Shown here: piece by piece, positions 28,701 to 33,856 of the stretch
How the letters are laid out: the number at the start of each line of letters is the position of its first letter
Numbering within the stretch: position 1 is the first letter of the stretch
DNA from: Cladocopium goreaui
Lineage: Eukaryota > Sar > Dinophyceae > Suessiales > Symbiodiniaceae
Assembly: GCA_947184155.2 (NCBI GenBank)
Contig: CAMXCT020001379.1
Coordinates: forward strand, 93,489 to 157,488
Length of the DNA: 64,000 nt
Reading direction: 5' to 3'
The notes under the pieces: generated by a model
Databases searched by the model: none
Seen by the model: the letters and a program-made list of their open reading frames with translations, nothing else
Told to the model about the DNA's origin: nothing
Position numbers and translations under genes: made by a program

Positions 28701-30475
28701 ACCCAAATGAGTTGGCCAGATGTAAGCGGATCGTCCCAAATTGGGCCACCTTTAATGCCAGTGGAGGATCATCCTTCATCAAATTTGCCATAGCAGACCC
28801 TGCAAACTTGGCCATCTGATAAACCTTGAAATCTGCATCCTCGAAAAATCCATTTGGGTTAAAGATCGGAAGAAGAATTATTCCTGATCCTTTGTCTCAA
28901 GGGTCCATGTATGGTGTATATACCTGGGTACCCTCATGCATCTGTGTATATATCACTATATATATATCACTATATATCACTATATATCACTATATATCAC
29001 TCTATATATATACACACATATATATATATATGTACACATTATTTATATATATATACATATACATACACACTCACATCAAGTTTGCCAACATTTTCCCCCA
29101 AAATGGCCCAGGCATGCAGGACCATGTCGGGATTTTGTAAAAACCCCGCGCCTATTCGTTTAGTCTTCCATGATCCCCCATGAGCCATTTTTTGCTTTCA
29201 CTCGAAAAAACGATAAGAGGAAAGAAACGAAAAACGATAACGTTGAAAGTTGGTTCTGTGAATGATCTGTGTCCAGACTCTTGAAATCCAATGTTTTTGA
29301 TTTCCGTCGTTCTGCAGCTATTTAGTGTTTTTGGTTTCTTCATTTCATTGTTTGTCGTCGTAATGGCGTGCCAACAAATGCGTGTCAGATTCTGCACAAG
29401 GAAGGTGCCTGGGTAGTCGCTACACTCTTTTTTTGATGATTGCAGCAATTTCCAGAAAAAAGGAACGCACACAGGAATTACGAACGATAACAAAACGATA
29501 ACGAAAACAATAACTTTTGGTATCAAAAATGGTCCGTGTGAGACACGGTCCTTTGTTCCTTTTCATTCCTCTCCGTTTTCCTTTCCCTTCCTTTACTCTT
29601 CCTTTTCCTTTTCCCTTTCCTCGCTCATGTGAATCCTTTGGTGAAGGTGTGAAGCCAGCGCTTGGAAAAACGAATAAAAACGATAAGAGGAAAAAAACGA
29701 TAACGTGTGAAAAAACCATTTGAAAGGGCTCGGGGTTTTTACAAGACCCAGGCAGCGAGGAGTTGGCCACTCCTTGGTCTTTGATACCAGGTGATGGGCT
29801 TGGGGCCGGCCTTGGGGTGCCCAGAAAGCCTGGTAGATCAGTAGATCATAGGATGATGTCAACTGTCCACGTATCATAGGAAAACATGAATCAGTGAACA
29901 TGGTGAACATGTCCTACTTTGAAACGGTTGTTGGTGGAACAGTGATCCAAGCACGACATGGCCCTTGCAAAGTGCCAACTTCCAGATGCTGGAATTCTTT
30001 TGTGGCCCTGATTCCTTAAAATCTTTGAGCTTCACACATGGTCTACATTCCAGAAATCCAGCATTCAACATTTGGGTTTGCCTTTTTTCAGGTGCGCCAG
30101 ACAAAAATGGACTCTTGGGGAAACTGGGGAAACTGTCAGGGGTTTGGGGAAGGCGCAGAAGCGAAGTACACCAGCTCCTGAGCCTGTCAACCCTGCCAGA
30201 GGTACGGGGGTATGCTTCCAGGGCGAAAACATGGGGAAACCATAGAGTTTATACATGATTGTGAAATGATTTTGTCTATTTTACTTGTGGTGATGCTGCC
30301 CGCTTGACGAGCCCTTGTTTTTCAGGGAGGTTGAAAACTCCAGTTAGAAATCATTCAGAGCTGGGTATGTTTACATTTCATCCAGTTTCATCCCCCAAAG
30401 CCGGGACGATCTTTTAAGTGACTATATATGATATAATTAACTTATATATACGATGTATACATATACATATACTCG

Positions 30476-30508
<33 letters not shown>

Positions 30509-33015
30509 TCGTACATATACACATACAGATCATACATATACATAGAGTTCAATATTATTATGTCAATTATGTCAATATGTTTCAATACATTTCAACAGGC
30601 GCAGCCACTGCGTTTCTGGTCGCGTTCGCCCGTGGCGACGCTGGGGCGGCCGCGGGGAGTCGGGCAGGACGGGATGGGCGCCAGGTGTTTTTGTGCCCCA
30701 TAGGGAACTGGGAAAATCCACCATTTTTGACAGGTAAATCAACATTAAATCAACTATAAATGGGTCATTTTCAACAACTATTAAATTGGATTATTTTCAA
30801 TAGCAGACTGTTAGTATCTGTTAGTCATTACCAGAGGGTTTACCGCCCATTTGTCTGGGAATTGCTCAAGAATGACGTACCAGTAGACCACACAAACGGC
30901 TGGTCATGTTGAGTAAAGCATCAATTTTAGGCGTCAAGGATTTTGGGCCAGAGCCATGTTGGCTCAACGATGGGGATTGATGCCAACCAATTGATGTGAC
31001 AAAGTGGTAAACCCAATGACTCTTAACCATCCCCTTTTTGTCTTGAAATGGGTAACCATCCCCAAAATAGTGTTTACATGTGTTTACTATTGGGTGTACA
31101 CAATTACTTTCAACGAAACAGATGGGGAAGGCTCAAAATGGTATCAACCTAGCCAGAAATGGCTGGTGATTCTTGGTATCAAACTGTCCATGCAAGTCCA
31201 ACAATTTAAAGAAGTACTCACATCAGAGTGGCCGTTTATGCCCCGCAGGTATATATAATTTAATTTGAGTTCTTGGACAAACCATTGTGGAGTGTTCGAA
31301 TCGTCAATTGCCCTGCAATTTGCAATCTTGACTGGCAAAGATGAAGTCCAGCATTCTAGCACCATTTCATTGCATCTTTTAATAATGGCTGTTGCAAACT
31401 TCCTGGAAACAAACAGTGGACATTATGGACAATTCGCATCTCCAGGACATGTCAAGCCTTGTGGCGTCAACGAGAACATCAGTTGTACTTGTAGCATTGG
31501 CTCAACAACTTTCCACAATAATATGGTGTGAATGCTGAAACCATTTTTCTGAGAAAGTCATGGTTCTTTTGATGCAACATTTCTCATTTTTGATTCAGTC
31601 GTCCCAGTATCTCAAAGGAAGTTGAATCAGAGTGTCAGAGTGGTTCTCTGACTCCGGTCTTCCCAGAACCCCAAAAAACACATGTTTCAACTCCCAAAGC
31701 CCCCATCAGCCATGGCTCGCTGACTATGGGAGATGCCTCGTCAGAGATGACCAGCCTGGTGGCTGTGGCCCGGTGATGAAAATTGTGGATGAAGATGGTA
31801 GATGAAGAGATGAACATGGATAAGATAGGTAAGGGATGATAAGACTGGCTTGAACTCAGGTTTCAATTTTTGGATTTCAGCAGCACAAATTAGGATTTTA
31901 CTGTAAAACATAGAGATTTAAGCATCACACTTGCTTAGTCAAAACCACCGTTGATGGCCATTGAACAGTTGGAGATGTTCTGAACCATGGGGAGGCGAGC
32001 CACCAGCCCATACTTTGATAGTCTTTCACGAGAAAATGTGGGAGATGCACCATGAACATTGGGGCGGAAAATGGATGTATATATGACGATGTATAATGAT
32101 GTATATCAGCCTTAGAAAACATTGGATTTTCCCCATGAATGCGAGGTGAAGCATCAAAATCGCCCCGATGCTGACCGCTGGAGGTGTGCATCTTGGGAGT
32201 CCTCACACTGGTGGCGTTCAATTTCCAAAGCGCCGAGCCGAAGATCGACGCTTGGAAGGACTTTGAGGCCTTCGAGGATGAGGACAGCCATGTTATATTC
32301 GAACCTTTTCGCGACCTCGGAAAATGATGGGAGATGTAGGGATACTGATATGAATGATATTGTGAAATGATACAGGGGAATCTGTATCATATCCCAATCA
32401 TAATATTCATAAATGGTATATATATATAGATGTTGGGACACCAATGGATATTGATGATAGAATGATTATACAACATTATGTAGGGGAATCATCCCAAGAA
32501 TGGTTTACTTCCCGTTTGGGACTTGTAGCACTTTGGCCCAGGAGTGCGCCGGTCATGGTTGCCACGGGGTTGTTGAAATGCTGGCAGTTTTCTGCAAACA
32601 TCCCACATATTGTAAGCATCACCTCGAATATGTACAAAGTAGCATATAAAATACATGAATTTATTATATATTTATTCATCTACACAATGTACTCTAGCAG
32701 TATTATGTGCTTCCCCCAAATCCTGACAAGCGAACCCTGGTAGCTACAAATTGTATAATATGATCTTCCTGCTGAAAGTTGCAGAGCGCCAAAGCCAGAG
32801 GTCTTCATTCCATTCGAGATTGCCGATTCGTAAACATTAGACACTCTTTTACTAAATAGTTATATAGTGCTCTCATGATTCTCTTTGATAATACCCTCCA
32901 AATGGGTCTAACATTCCACTGGCTCTCATTGCATTTCTCTGATTTTCCCAGCAAAGCGGAAAGCAAGTACAGTTTTTTTAAGCTGCGCATCATGTTTGAT
33001 GACACCGAAGGATAA
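7747..33015 (+). CDS. gene B: RCC1-repeat protein, about 30 small exons
   Basis: RCC1-type repeat protein, a beta-propeller usually acting as a protein- or chromatin-binding scaffold or exchange factor; the actual partner is unknown. Exons used: 7747-7796, 8380-8477, 9322-9379, 12325-12424, 13266-13320, 13990-14067, 14238-14285, 17616-17672, 18269-18343, 18925-18981, 19159-19196, 19660-19753, 21131-21178, 21596-21680, 22379-22450, 24173-24263, 25499-25577, 25967-26026, 26610-26637, 26911-26953, 27435-27477, 27659-27734, 28429-28488, 30092-30201, 30599-30684, 31227-31248, 31639-31758, 32184-about 32320, 32785-32829, 32952-33015. Repeat signatures include GGNEYGQCG, ACGENGSGQCG, AHCLALMKDGRLFAWG and LLGKKNGHLGG. 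From 12325 to 32184 consecutive exons can be joined in one frame, although I chose sites partly for that. The 5' end and some C-terminal joins are unresolved. No kinase, HECT or other fused domain was recognised. Confidence 0.7.
8167..8274. mobile_element. introner-like element, family 1, complete
   Basis: TACCTTCTGGTAATTTAACAT at the left and TTTTACCAGAGGGTA at the right, 108 bp. It lies in the gene B intron upstream of the 8380 exon and is followed at 8308-8348 by a second right-half copy. Confidence 0.8.
8308..8348. mobile_element. introner-like element, family 1, right half
   Basis: Only the right part (GGTGATTTTCCATAGTTATG to CCAGAGGGTA) is present. Confidence 0.6.
8380..8477 (+). CDS. 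gene B exon, RCC1 repeat
   Basis: After GGCCGAG it encodes MSIGMEHGCFVTHQGQLYC and onward, a good RCC1 repeat core (IG.xHxCxV..G.LYC). It ends ATGACCG|GTAAACTG, where the donor bases are the start of a family-1 element. Confidence 0.7.
8478..8574. mobile_element. introner-like element, family 1, abutting an exon
   Basis: The element starts at GTAAACTGACATAG, immediately after coding sequence, and ends ATTACCAGAGGGTA. The outer left terminus (TACCCTCTG) is absent and is replaced by exon sequence ending CCATGACCG. A diverged copy follows at 8575-8661. Confidence 0.65.
9322..9379 (+). CDS. gene B exon, RCC1 repeat
   Basis: After GCTTGAG it encodes VGGNEYGQCGMAPPKQGTP, the classic G.N.YGQ.G turn. 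It ends before GTTTTT. The phase to 8477 does not join, so a small exon is missing. Confidence 0.65.
9726..9825. mobile_element. hairpin element, family 6 (CTTACTGGTGCTTAG ends)
   Basis: Arms CTTACTGGTGCTTAG at 9726 and CTAAGCACCAGTAAG ending at 9825 are exact reverse complements, extending inward through GGGAATG/CATTCCC. As in family 1, the ends carry CTG|GT and AC|CAG. A remnant (TTCCCTACTAAGCATCA) is at 63803. Confidence 0.7.
10588..10652 (+). CDS. candidate gene B exon, RCC1 linker
   Basis: After GCCTTAG and before GTCCAATG it encodes ERRRVEVPCIVTPRNSGEVE with a final K, like an RCC1 inter-blade linker. It joins in phase to 9379 but not directly to 12325, which itself joins to 9379. It may be alternative, or an exon between may be missing. 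Confidence 0.45.
10800..11277. repeat. 57-bp minisatellite, about 8 units
   Basis: The unit contains CACTAAGTACGGCGTACTT then AAGGTGCCTTGAGCCCCTCC. Units start at 10861, 10918, 11007, 11064 and so on, with one irregular 89-bp spacing. Each unit holds the palindrome AAGTACGGCGTACTT. All long open frames across it are artefacts of the repeat. Confidence 0.95.
11570..12190. repeat. TA and TAATAT microsatellite patches
   Basis: Simple-sequence tracts at about 11577-11590, 11622-11705, 12007-12065 and 12085-12180 in the intron upstream of the 12325 exon. Confidence 0.85.
12325..12424 (+). CDS. gene B exon, RCC1 linker and strand
   Basis: After CCTTGCAG it reads VSGQVDPPVRVEFPRTAAP, then IKRVEAAFATCPE, the PxxVxxP...VxxV pattern between RCC1 blades. 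I use the donor GAAAC|GTGAGG because it gives phase to 13266; ACAT|GTCCTG is an alternative. Confidence 0.65.
12986..13141. mobile_element. inverted-repeat element with 24-bp arms
   Basis: Arms 12986-13009 and 13118-13141 (CATATGAGCTATGGTCAATA and its complement) differ at one base. No coding potential. Confidence 0.7.
13266..13320 (+). CDS. gene B exon, frame ambiguous
   Basis: After GAAGACCAG and before GTTAGGG. The phase-consistent frame reads WAAAIPLRKMPKDEKNIA. Another frame (VGGRHTFAQDAKG) looks more RCC1-like but does not join its neighbours. Confidence 0.5.
13537..13621. mobile_element. imperfect inverted-repeat element
   Basis: Ends GTCCCATTTTGGGAATAT...GACATCACC and GGGTGATGTTC...GGGGAC are complementary. 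Non-coding. Confidence 0.45.
13803..13913. mobile_element. inverted-repeat element with about 20-bp arms
   Basis: AAAACAATGTCATAAACCA near the left end is mirrored by GGTTTATGACATTGTTTTAA at the right. Confidence 0.6.
13990..14067 (+). CDS. gene B exon, RCC1 repeat
   Basis: After GGATCCAG and before the consensus donor GTAAGT, 26 codons in phase 0. It reads RGRSYSFGDDRRIQLALGDT then RTVGSL, matching the WGDN..GQLGLGDT core of an RCC1 repeat. Confidence 0.75.
14238..14285 (+). CDS. gene B exon, RCC1 linker
   Basis: After AACCCAAG it reads RSAAVRLHGVPCCAPR, the usual linker after GLGD..... The donor is GTGGTC or, 3 nt later, GTCAAG; both keep phase. Confidence 0.6.
14613..14745. mobile_element. 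family-1-related element, long variant
   Basis: Left end TACCCTCTGGAAATCAAAC, right end TTCACCAGGGGTA, followed by CAAGGTTTTGAC. The body GTATGGATCAATACCTATTA recurs almost unchanged at 27222-27320, and a diverged third copy lies near 12500-12570. Confidence 0.7.
15535..16010. repeat. pyrimidine-rich CTGCTTCTCTGCTTT repeat
   Basis: About 470 bp of degenerate TGCTTTTCTGCTTCTC units, strongly strand-asymmetric (C/T on +). It generates three long Phe/Leu/Ser/Cys frames that are not genes. Confidence 0.9.
16010..17240. repeat. telomere-like AAACCCTAAATG satellite inside an intron
   Basis: About 1.2 kb of AAACCCTAAATG and AAACCCTAAAG units, with longer blocks containing CCTGATAAGAAACCCTACAT repeated several times (about 16030, 16335, 16755 and 16975). 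CCCTAAA is the complement of the TTTAGGG telomere repeat. The degenerate form and the position inside a gene argue for an interstitial satellite, not a chromosome end. Confidence 0.9.
17243..17430. repeat. short tandem repeat of TAGCAAATACCATGCAAAATG
   Basis: About four diverged units, 55-60 bp each, follow the telomere-like satellite directly. Confidence 0.8.
17616..17672 (+). CDS. gene B exon
   Basis: After TCTATCCAG and before GTTGCC, 19 codons in phase 0: VAKTISNERGPCYILPDPK. It fits the strand that follows an RCC1 linker. Confidence 0.55.
18000..18210. repeat. TATATAATTATA microsatellite
   Basis: About 200 bp of TA-rich simple sequence in a gene B intron. Confidence 0.9.
18269..18343 (+). 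CDS. gene B exon, RCC1 repeat
   Basis: After AAGCGCAG it reads VAPLAINRPESPPASFFSCG then EELEL, with the FFSCGEE strand in the WG position of an RCC1 repeat. Donor GTGCTG (or 9 nt later GTTTCC). Confidence 0.6.
18925..18981 (+). CDS. gene B exon, RCC1 strand
   Basis: After CGGGCAAG and before GTATGT, 19 codons: AQNPVSHVVRSGQTCRMVV, matching VxxVxxGxxHxxxV. Confidence 0.6.
19159..19196 (+). CDS. gene B exon, RCC1 strand
   Basis: After GGCCGGAG it reads DFTVAIFRDSPDW (last codon split) before GTATGC. The upstream 50 bp is a GGGACCGATG decamer repeat. Confidence 0.5.
19660..19753 (+). CDS. gene B exon, RCC1 repeat
   Basis: After CAACAAG and before GTGAAA it reads SHTTNVAFACGENGSGQCG, then RSMHQQQQAPGR. 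ACGENGSGQCG is one of the clearest RCC1 signatures in the gene. Confidence 0.75.
20675..20808. mobile_element. MITE-like perfect 55-bp inverted repeat flanked by TA
   Basis: Arms 20675-20729 and 20754-20808 are exact reverse complements over 55 bp with a 24-bp loop. Ends read TA-CAGTACTTGGTGG and CCACCAAGTACTG-TA, the TA-flanked CAGT form known for Tc1/mariner-derived (Stowaway-type) miniature elements. No internal frame. It lies in a gene B intron. Confidence 0.85.
21131..21178 (+). CDS. gene B exon, RCC1 linker and strand
   Basis: After GGTCACAG and before GTGCAC, 16 codons: VRLPKHSRVDQLRCGQ. It continues in phase into AHCLAL, forming V.LP...RV..L.CGQAHCLAL. Confidence 0.7.
21408..21525. 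mobile_element. introner-like element, family 1, diverged
   Basis: Left end ATACCCACTGGTAAACTA, right end GTTTATCAGAGGGTT. It occupies much of the intron between the 21131 and 21596 exons. Confidence 0.65.
21596..21680 (+). CDS. gene B exon, RCC1 repeat with a GC donor
   Basis: After GCTGCCAG it reads AHCLALMKDGRLFAWG and SNPQGQVGNGRL, a textbook RCC1 repeat. The frame meets TGA three bases after CTTG|GC. A GC donor at 21681 lets it join 22379 in phase; otherwise this would be a premature stop. Confidence 0.8.
22279..22382. mobile_element. introner-like element, family 1, supplying an acceptor
   Basis: TACCCTCTGGTAATTTAACAT to GTTTACCAGAGGGTA, 104 bp. The phase-consistent start of the next gene B exon lies inside its right terminus (CCAGAG|GGTA). 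Confidence 0.85.
22379..22450 (+). CDS. gene B exon starting inside an introner terminus
   Basis: It reads YHQYLTAARPRKTLFGLE, then TNWQL; LFGLETNWQLG fits the RCC1 WG.N..GQLG turn. It ends CTTG|GCCACT, a second GC donor. Its first four bases belong to the element at 22279-22382. Confidence 0.6.
22788..22905. mobile_element. introner-like element, family 1, GGTTATGAC subtype
   Basis: TACCCTCTGGTTATGACTA to TAGTCATAACCAGATGGTA. The body GCCATGGTATAGATGGCCC is shared with the copy at 59992-60108. A right-half fragment follows at 22950-22975. Confidence 0.75.
23040..23600 (+). other. three unlinked exon-like islands
   Basis: GC-richer open segments: about 23047-23165 (PELPSALAQLADNDMPQTVP), 23262-23318 (KAMLALHYAATSLAPFLG) and 23533-23562 (VTPQDLYKRAV after GCCCCAG). 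Gene B joins 22450 to 24173 in phase without them. They could be skipped exons, exons of another product, or chance. Confidence 0.3.
24173..24263 (+). CDS. gene B exon, RCC1 linker
   Basis: After CCGCCAG and before GTGAAT it reads RSSNQLTGPDAPESPMAVEL, then PGTLAAPEM, a P..V.LPG linker. It joins both neighbours in phase. Confidence 0.65.
25260..25368 (+). other. candidate exon, unlinked
   Basis: An open segment after GTGTCAG reads PERMIGDEDYEILSPSDDV then PFRQLF, and looks coding. Phase to the gene B chain fails, and it ends in a remnant of a family-1 right terminus (CATGACCAGAGGGTA). Confidence 0.3.
25499..25577 (+). CDS. gene B exon, RCC1 strand
   Basis: After CCGGCAG and before GTCAATC it reads RCDDEIFAEATDFFSWCGAL, then ANQPRQ; FFSWCGALANQ fits the WG strand. 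Confidence 0.65.
25616..25728. mobile_element. introner-like element, family 1, GGTTATGAC subtype
   Basis: TACCATCTGGTTATGACTA to TAGTCATAACCAGAGGGTA, 113 bp, just downstream of the 25499 exon. Confidence 0.8.
25967..26026 (+). CDS. gene B exon
   Basis: Twenty codons, RDSFRVDTPMLPRFHAFFGA, between GCTTCGAAG and GTGAAGC. The frame stays open and coding-like for about 20 more codons (VKQNMPPAWCWAM), so the exon may end further right. The acceptor has no pyrimidine tract. Confidence 0.45.
26142..26245. mobile_element. introner-like element, family 1, complete
   Basis: TACCCTCTGGTAAACTAAC to GTTAGTTTACCAGAGGGTA, 104 bp, near-identical in body to the copies at 22279 and 63097. Confidence 0.9.
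26458..26580. mobile_element. introner-like element, family 1 variant
   Basis: TACCCTCCGGTAATCAAAC and GTTTGCCTACCGAAGGGTA form imperfect inverted ends 123 bp apart. The body differs from the main subtype. Confidence 0.75.
26610..26637 (+). CDS. gene B microexon (28 nt)
   Basis: After AATACAG it reads GAHCRTSNW (RCC1 aGxHC...) before GTTAAG. It joins in phase on both sides. Confidence 0.5.
26911..26953 (+). CDS. gene B exon with a GC donor
   Basis: After CCCCATAG it reads RPLVELRPLANVA, ending GCAAG|GCTGATGG. The GC donor is also the start of the inverted-repeat arm GGCTGATGGGCTGGG. Confidence 0.55.
26953..27048. mobile_element. inverted-repeat element at a GC donor
   Basis: GGCTGATGGGCTGGG (26953-26967) and CCCAGCCCATCAGCC (27034-27048) are exact reverse complements. 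The left arm coincides with the exon end. Confidence 0.6.
27222..27320. mobile_element. copy of the 14613 element body
   Basis: It shares GTATGGATCAATACCTATTA and CATTTACCAGCTATTTTGAT, and the right end TTCACCAGGGGTACAAGG, with 14630-14745. Confidence 0.75.
27435..27477 (+). CDS. gene B exon, RCC1 strand
   Basis: After ATTGGAG and before GTATGT it reads RGIISMAGRKCQLL, the V.S.AG..C.L RCC1 strand. Confidence 0.6.
27659..27734 (+). CDS. gene B exon, RCC1 repeat with a GC donor
   Basis: After GAGCGCCAG it reads VRWELLGKKNGHLGGMAPRL, then PEVAD. LLGKKNGHLGG is the RCC1 turn. It ends GACC|GCTGAT; without this GC donor the frame meets TGA at once. Confidence 0.65.
27763..27869. mobile_element. 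introner-like element, family 1, GGTTATGTC subtype
   Basis: TACCCTCTGGTTATGTCAAA to GTTTACCAGAGGGTA, 107 bp. The same subtype forms the coding intron at 35208. A second element follows 34 bp later. Confidence 0.85.
27904..28008. mobile_element. introner-like element, family 1, GACCCTGCCAGA subtype
   Basis: TACCCTCCAGTAAATTAAC to TTTATTTACCAGAGGGTA. Its body (CTGCCAGATAGGGGTTGGAA) is found in reverse orientation at 40661-40777. Confidence 0.8.
28264..28363. mobile_element. introner-like element, family 2, complete
   Basis: CTGGTTGGTGGTTTCAA and TTGAAACCACCAACCAG are exact 17-bp inverted ends, 100 bp apart. The ends again contain CTG|GT and CAG. Confidence 0.8.
28429..28488 (+). CDS. gene B exon, RCC1 repeat
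   Basis: After CGTTACAG and before GTGAGC it reads LSYLRGCIQYHWQLSLGKH; WQLSLG fits the GQLGLG turn. Confidence 0.6.
28489..30091. other. 1.6-kb gene B intron
   Basis: TATATCAC microsatellite (28950-29075) and repeated AAACGATAAC motifs (29205-29240, 29480-29515, 29670-29710). Phrases around 29140 (TTTTGTAAAAACCCCG) recur inverted near 29735 (CGGGGTTTTTACAAG). No exon was recognised. Confidence 0.5.
30092..30201 (+). CDS. gene B exon
   Basis: After a strong acceptor (CCTTTTTTCAG) and before GTACGG it reads APDKNGLLGKLGKLSGVWG, then RRRSEVHQLLSLSTLPE. It joins 28488 and 30599 in phase. Confidence 0.7.
30599..30684 (+). CDS. gene B exon, GC-rich
   Basis: After TTTCAACAG and before GTGTTT. 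The phase-consistent frame reads AQPLRFWSRSPVATLGRPRG, then VGQDGMGA. All three frames are open, so frame rests on phase alone. Confidence 0.55.
30952..30967 (+). other. spliced-leader-like 16-mer
   Basis: AGCCATGTTGGCTCAA differs by one base from AGCCATTTTGGCTCAA, the core of the conserved dinoflagellate spliced leader. It lies in a gene B intron, not at a gene start. It could be a relic of a reinserted trans-spliced mRNA. Confidence 0.45.
31227..31248 (+). CDS. gene B microexon (22 nt)
   Basis: After CACATCAG and before GTATAT it reads VAVYAPQ. In phase with both neighbours. Confidence 0.4.
31639..31758 (+). CDS. gene B exon, Ser/Pro-rich linker
   Basis: After GTGTCAG it reads SGSLTPVFPEPQKTHVSTPK, then APISHGSLTMGDASSEMTSL, before GTGGCTG. 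Low-complexity, so probably a flexible linker. Confidence 0.65.
32184..32320 (+). CDS. gene B exon
   Basis: After CGCTGGAG it reads VCILGVLTLVAFNFQSAEPK, then IDAWKDFEAFEDEDSHVIFE and PFRDLG. The frame then meets TGA at 32325; a GA donor (CTCG|GAAAAT) is a possible exit. A different frame across the same island is Arg/Ser-rich and less likely. Confidence 0.55.
32543..32609 (+). CDS. candidate exon
   Basis: Between GGCCCAG and a good donor (CATATT|GTAAGC). Two frames are open (ECAGHGCHGVVEMLAVF and SAPVMVATGLLKCWQFSA). Phase to neighbours is not resolved. Confidence 0.4.
32785..33015 (+). CDS. gene B last two exons (32785-32829, 32952-33015) with stop
   Basis: Exon 32785-32829 follows GTTGCAG and reads APKPEVFIPFEIADS before GTAAAC. 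Exon 32952-33015 follows TTTTCCCAG and reads KAESKYSFFKLRIMFDDTEG, then TAA. The two join in phase and give a natural C-terminus. The link to 32184 is not resolved. Confidence 0.6.
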
Positions 33016-33034
33016 ATCCCGAATAATCCCGTTG

Positions 33035-33144
33035 TGCCCTCTGGTAAACATACAAAAAACTATGGAAAATCACCATGTGTAATGGGTACATCAACTATTT
33101 CTATGGCCATTTTCAATAGCTACGTTAGTCATTACCAGAGGGTA
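33035..33144. mobile_element. introner-like element, family 1, just after the gene B stop
   Basis: TGCCCTCTGGTAAACATAC to TCATTACCAGAGGGTA, 110 bp. If gene B ends at 33015 this copy is in the 3' flank. Confidence 0.8.
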
Positions 33145-33446
33145 TTAATGTTGTTGAGATTCCATATCTCCCATTATGTACCCATGAAAAATATTCATAG
33201 CTCCATTGTATCTCCATGATGATGTCCCCTAGCATGGCTTGTTTGGACACGCGGTACCCCTATTCAAATTCCCTGGTGAATCATCATTGTCCAAAAAGAA
33301 CACATGCCATAAAATCGGGGGTAAACCACAGTAATTATTTCCACTCTTTTTCCTATTAGAAATACAATTTTGATGGTTAAGCCTCATATTTTCTCTATAG
33401 ACATGCCATTTTGATGGTTAAGTCATGTTAAGTCCCCCATTTTCAG

Positions 33447-33632
33447 ACACAGCCATGAATGCTCCAAACTTCTGGACGATGAAGGAGCTCGAAGGCCCGG
33501 CATTGTCATGGCTGTGGATGCTGCAACTGCTGCAACGGCCATCCGGCGGGAAAAAAAACACCGGTTGGGCCAGGGAGAAGCCACGGCGAAATGGCGGGGT
33601 TTTCCAATTGAAGCACCGGCGCTTGTTCTCAG
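33447..33632 (+). CDS. GC-rich exon between genes B and C
   Basis: Follows CCATTTTCAG and ends before GTGCTG (or GTTTTC at 33599). Two frames are open throughout. One starts with ATG at 33455 (MNAPNFWTMKELEGPALSWL). The other reads HECSKLLDDEGARRPGIVMA and then VDAATAATAIRRE, which has better coding character. It could be the first exon of gene C or a small separate gene. Confidence 0.5.
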
Positions 33633-33750
33633 GTGCTGTACCCCCAGAGGTCCCCTCTAACGGGTTTATTTCTGTTTATTTGAGTAGCGCGTAACGCGAC
33701 ACCAATCTCGAAAAAACTCCAGCCATGTTCGGAACATTGACCTTTCATGG

Positions 33751-33856
33751 ATGTTGGCAAAAAATGCCCCCTTTTTCCGCCGGCGACTGAGGATAGTGGT
33801 CCTGCTCCTTGCAGTGATCGGCGGACCCCTGGTCATGATTGTCCTTCAGCAACGGA
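33751..33856 (+). CDS. gene C first exon, membrane anchor
   Basis: ATG at 33751 gives MLAKNAPFFRRRLRIVVLLL, then AVIGGPLVMIVLQQR: a basic N-terminus and one hydrophobic helix, as in ABHD13-type proteins. The frame is also open upstream to a TAG, and AG acceptors at 33680-33722 could receive a spliced leader. Donor A|GTATCC joins 34101 in phase. Confidence 0.6.

Noticed and set aside
31265-31531. 88-codon open frame in a gene B intron
   Set aside because: Base composition is intronic, splice chain bypasses it and no family resemblance was seen.
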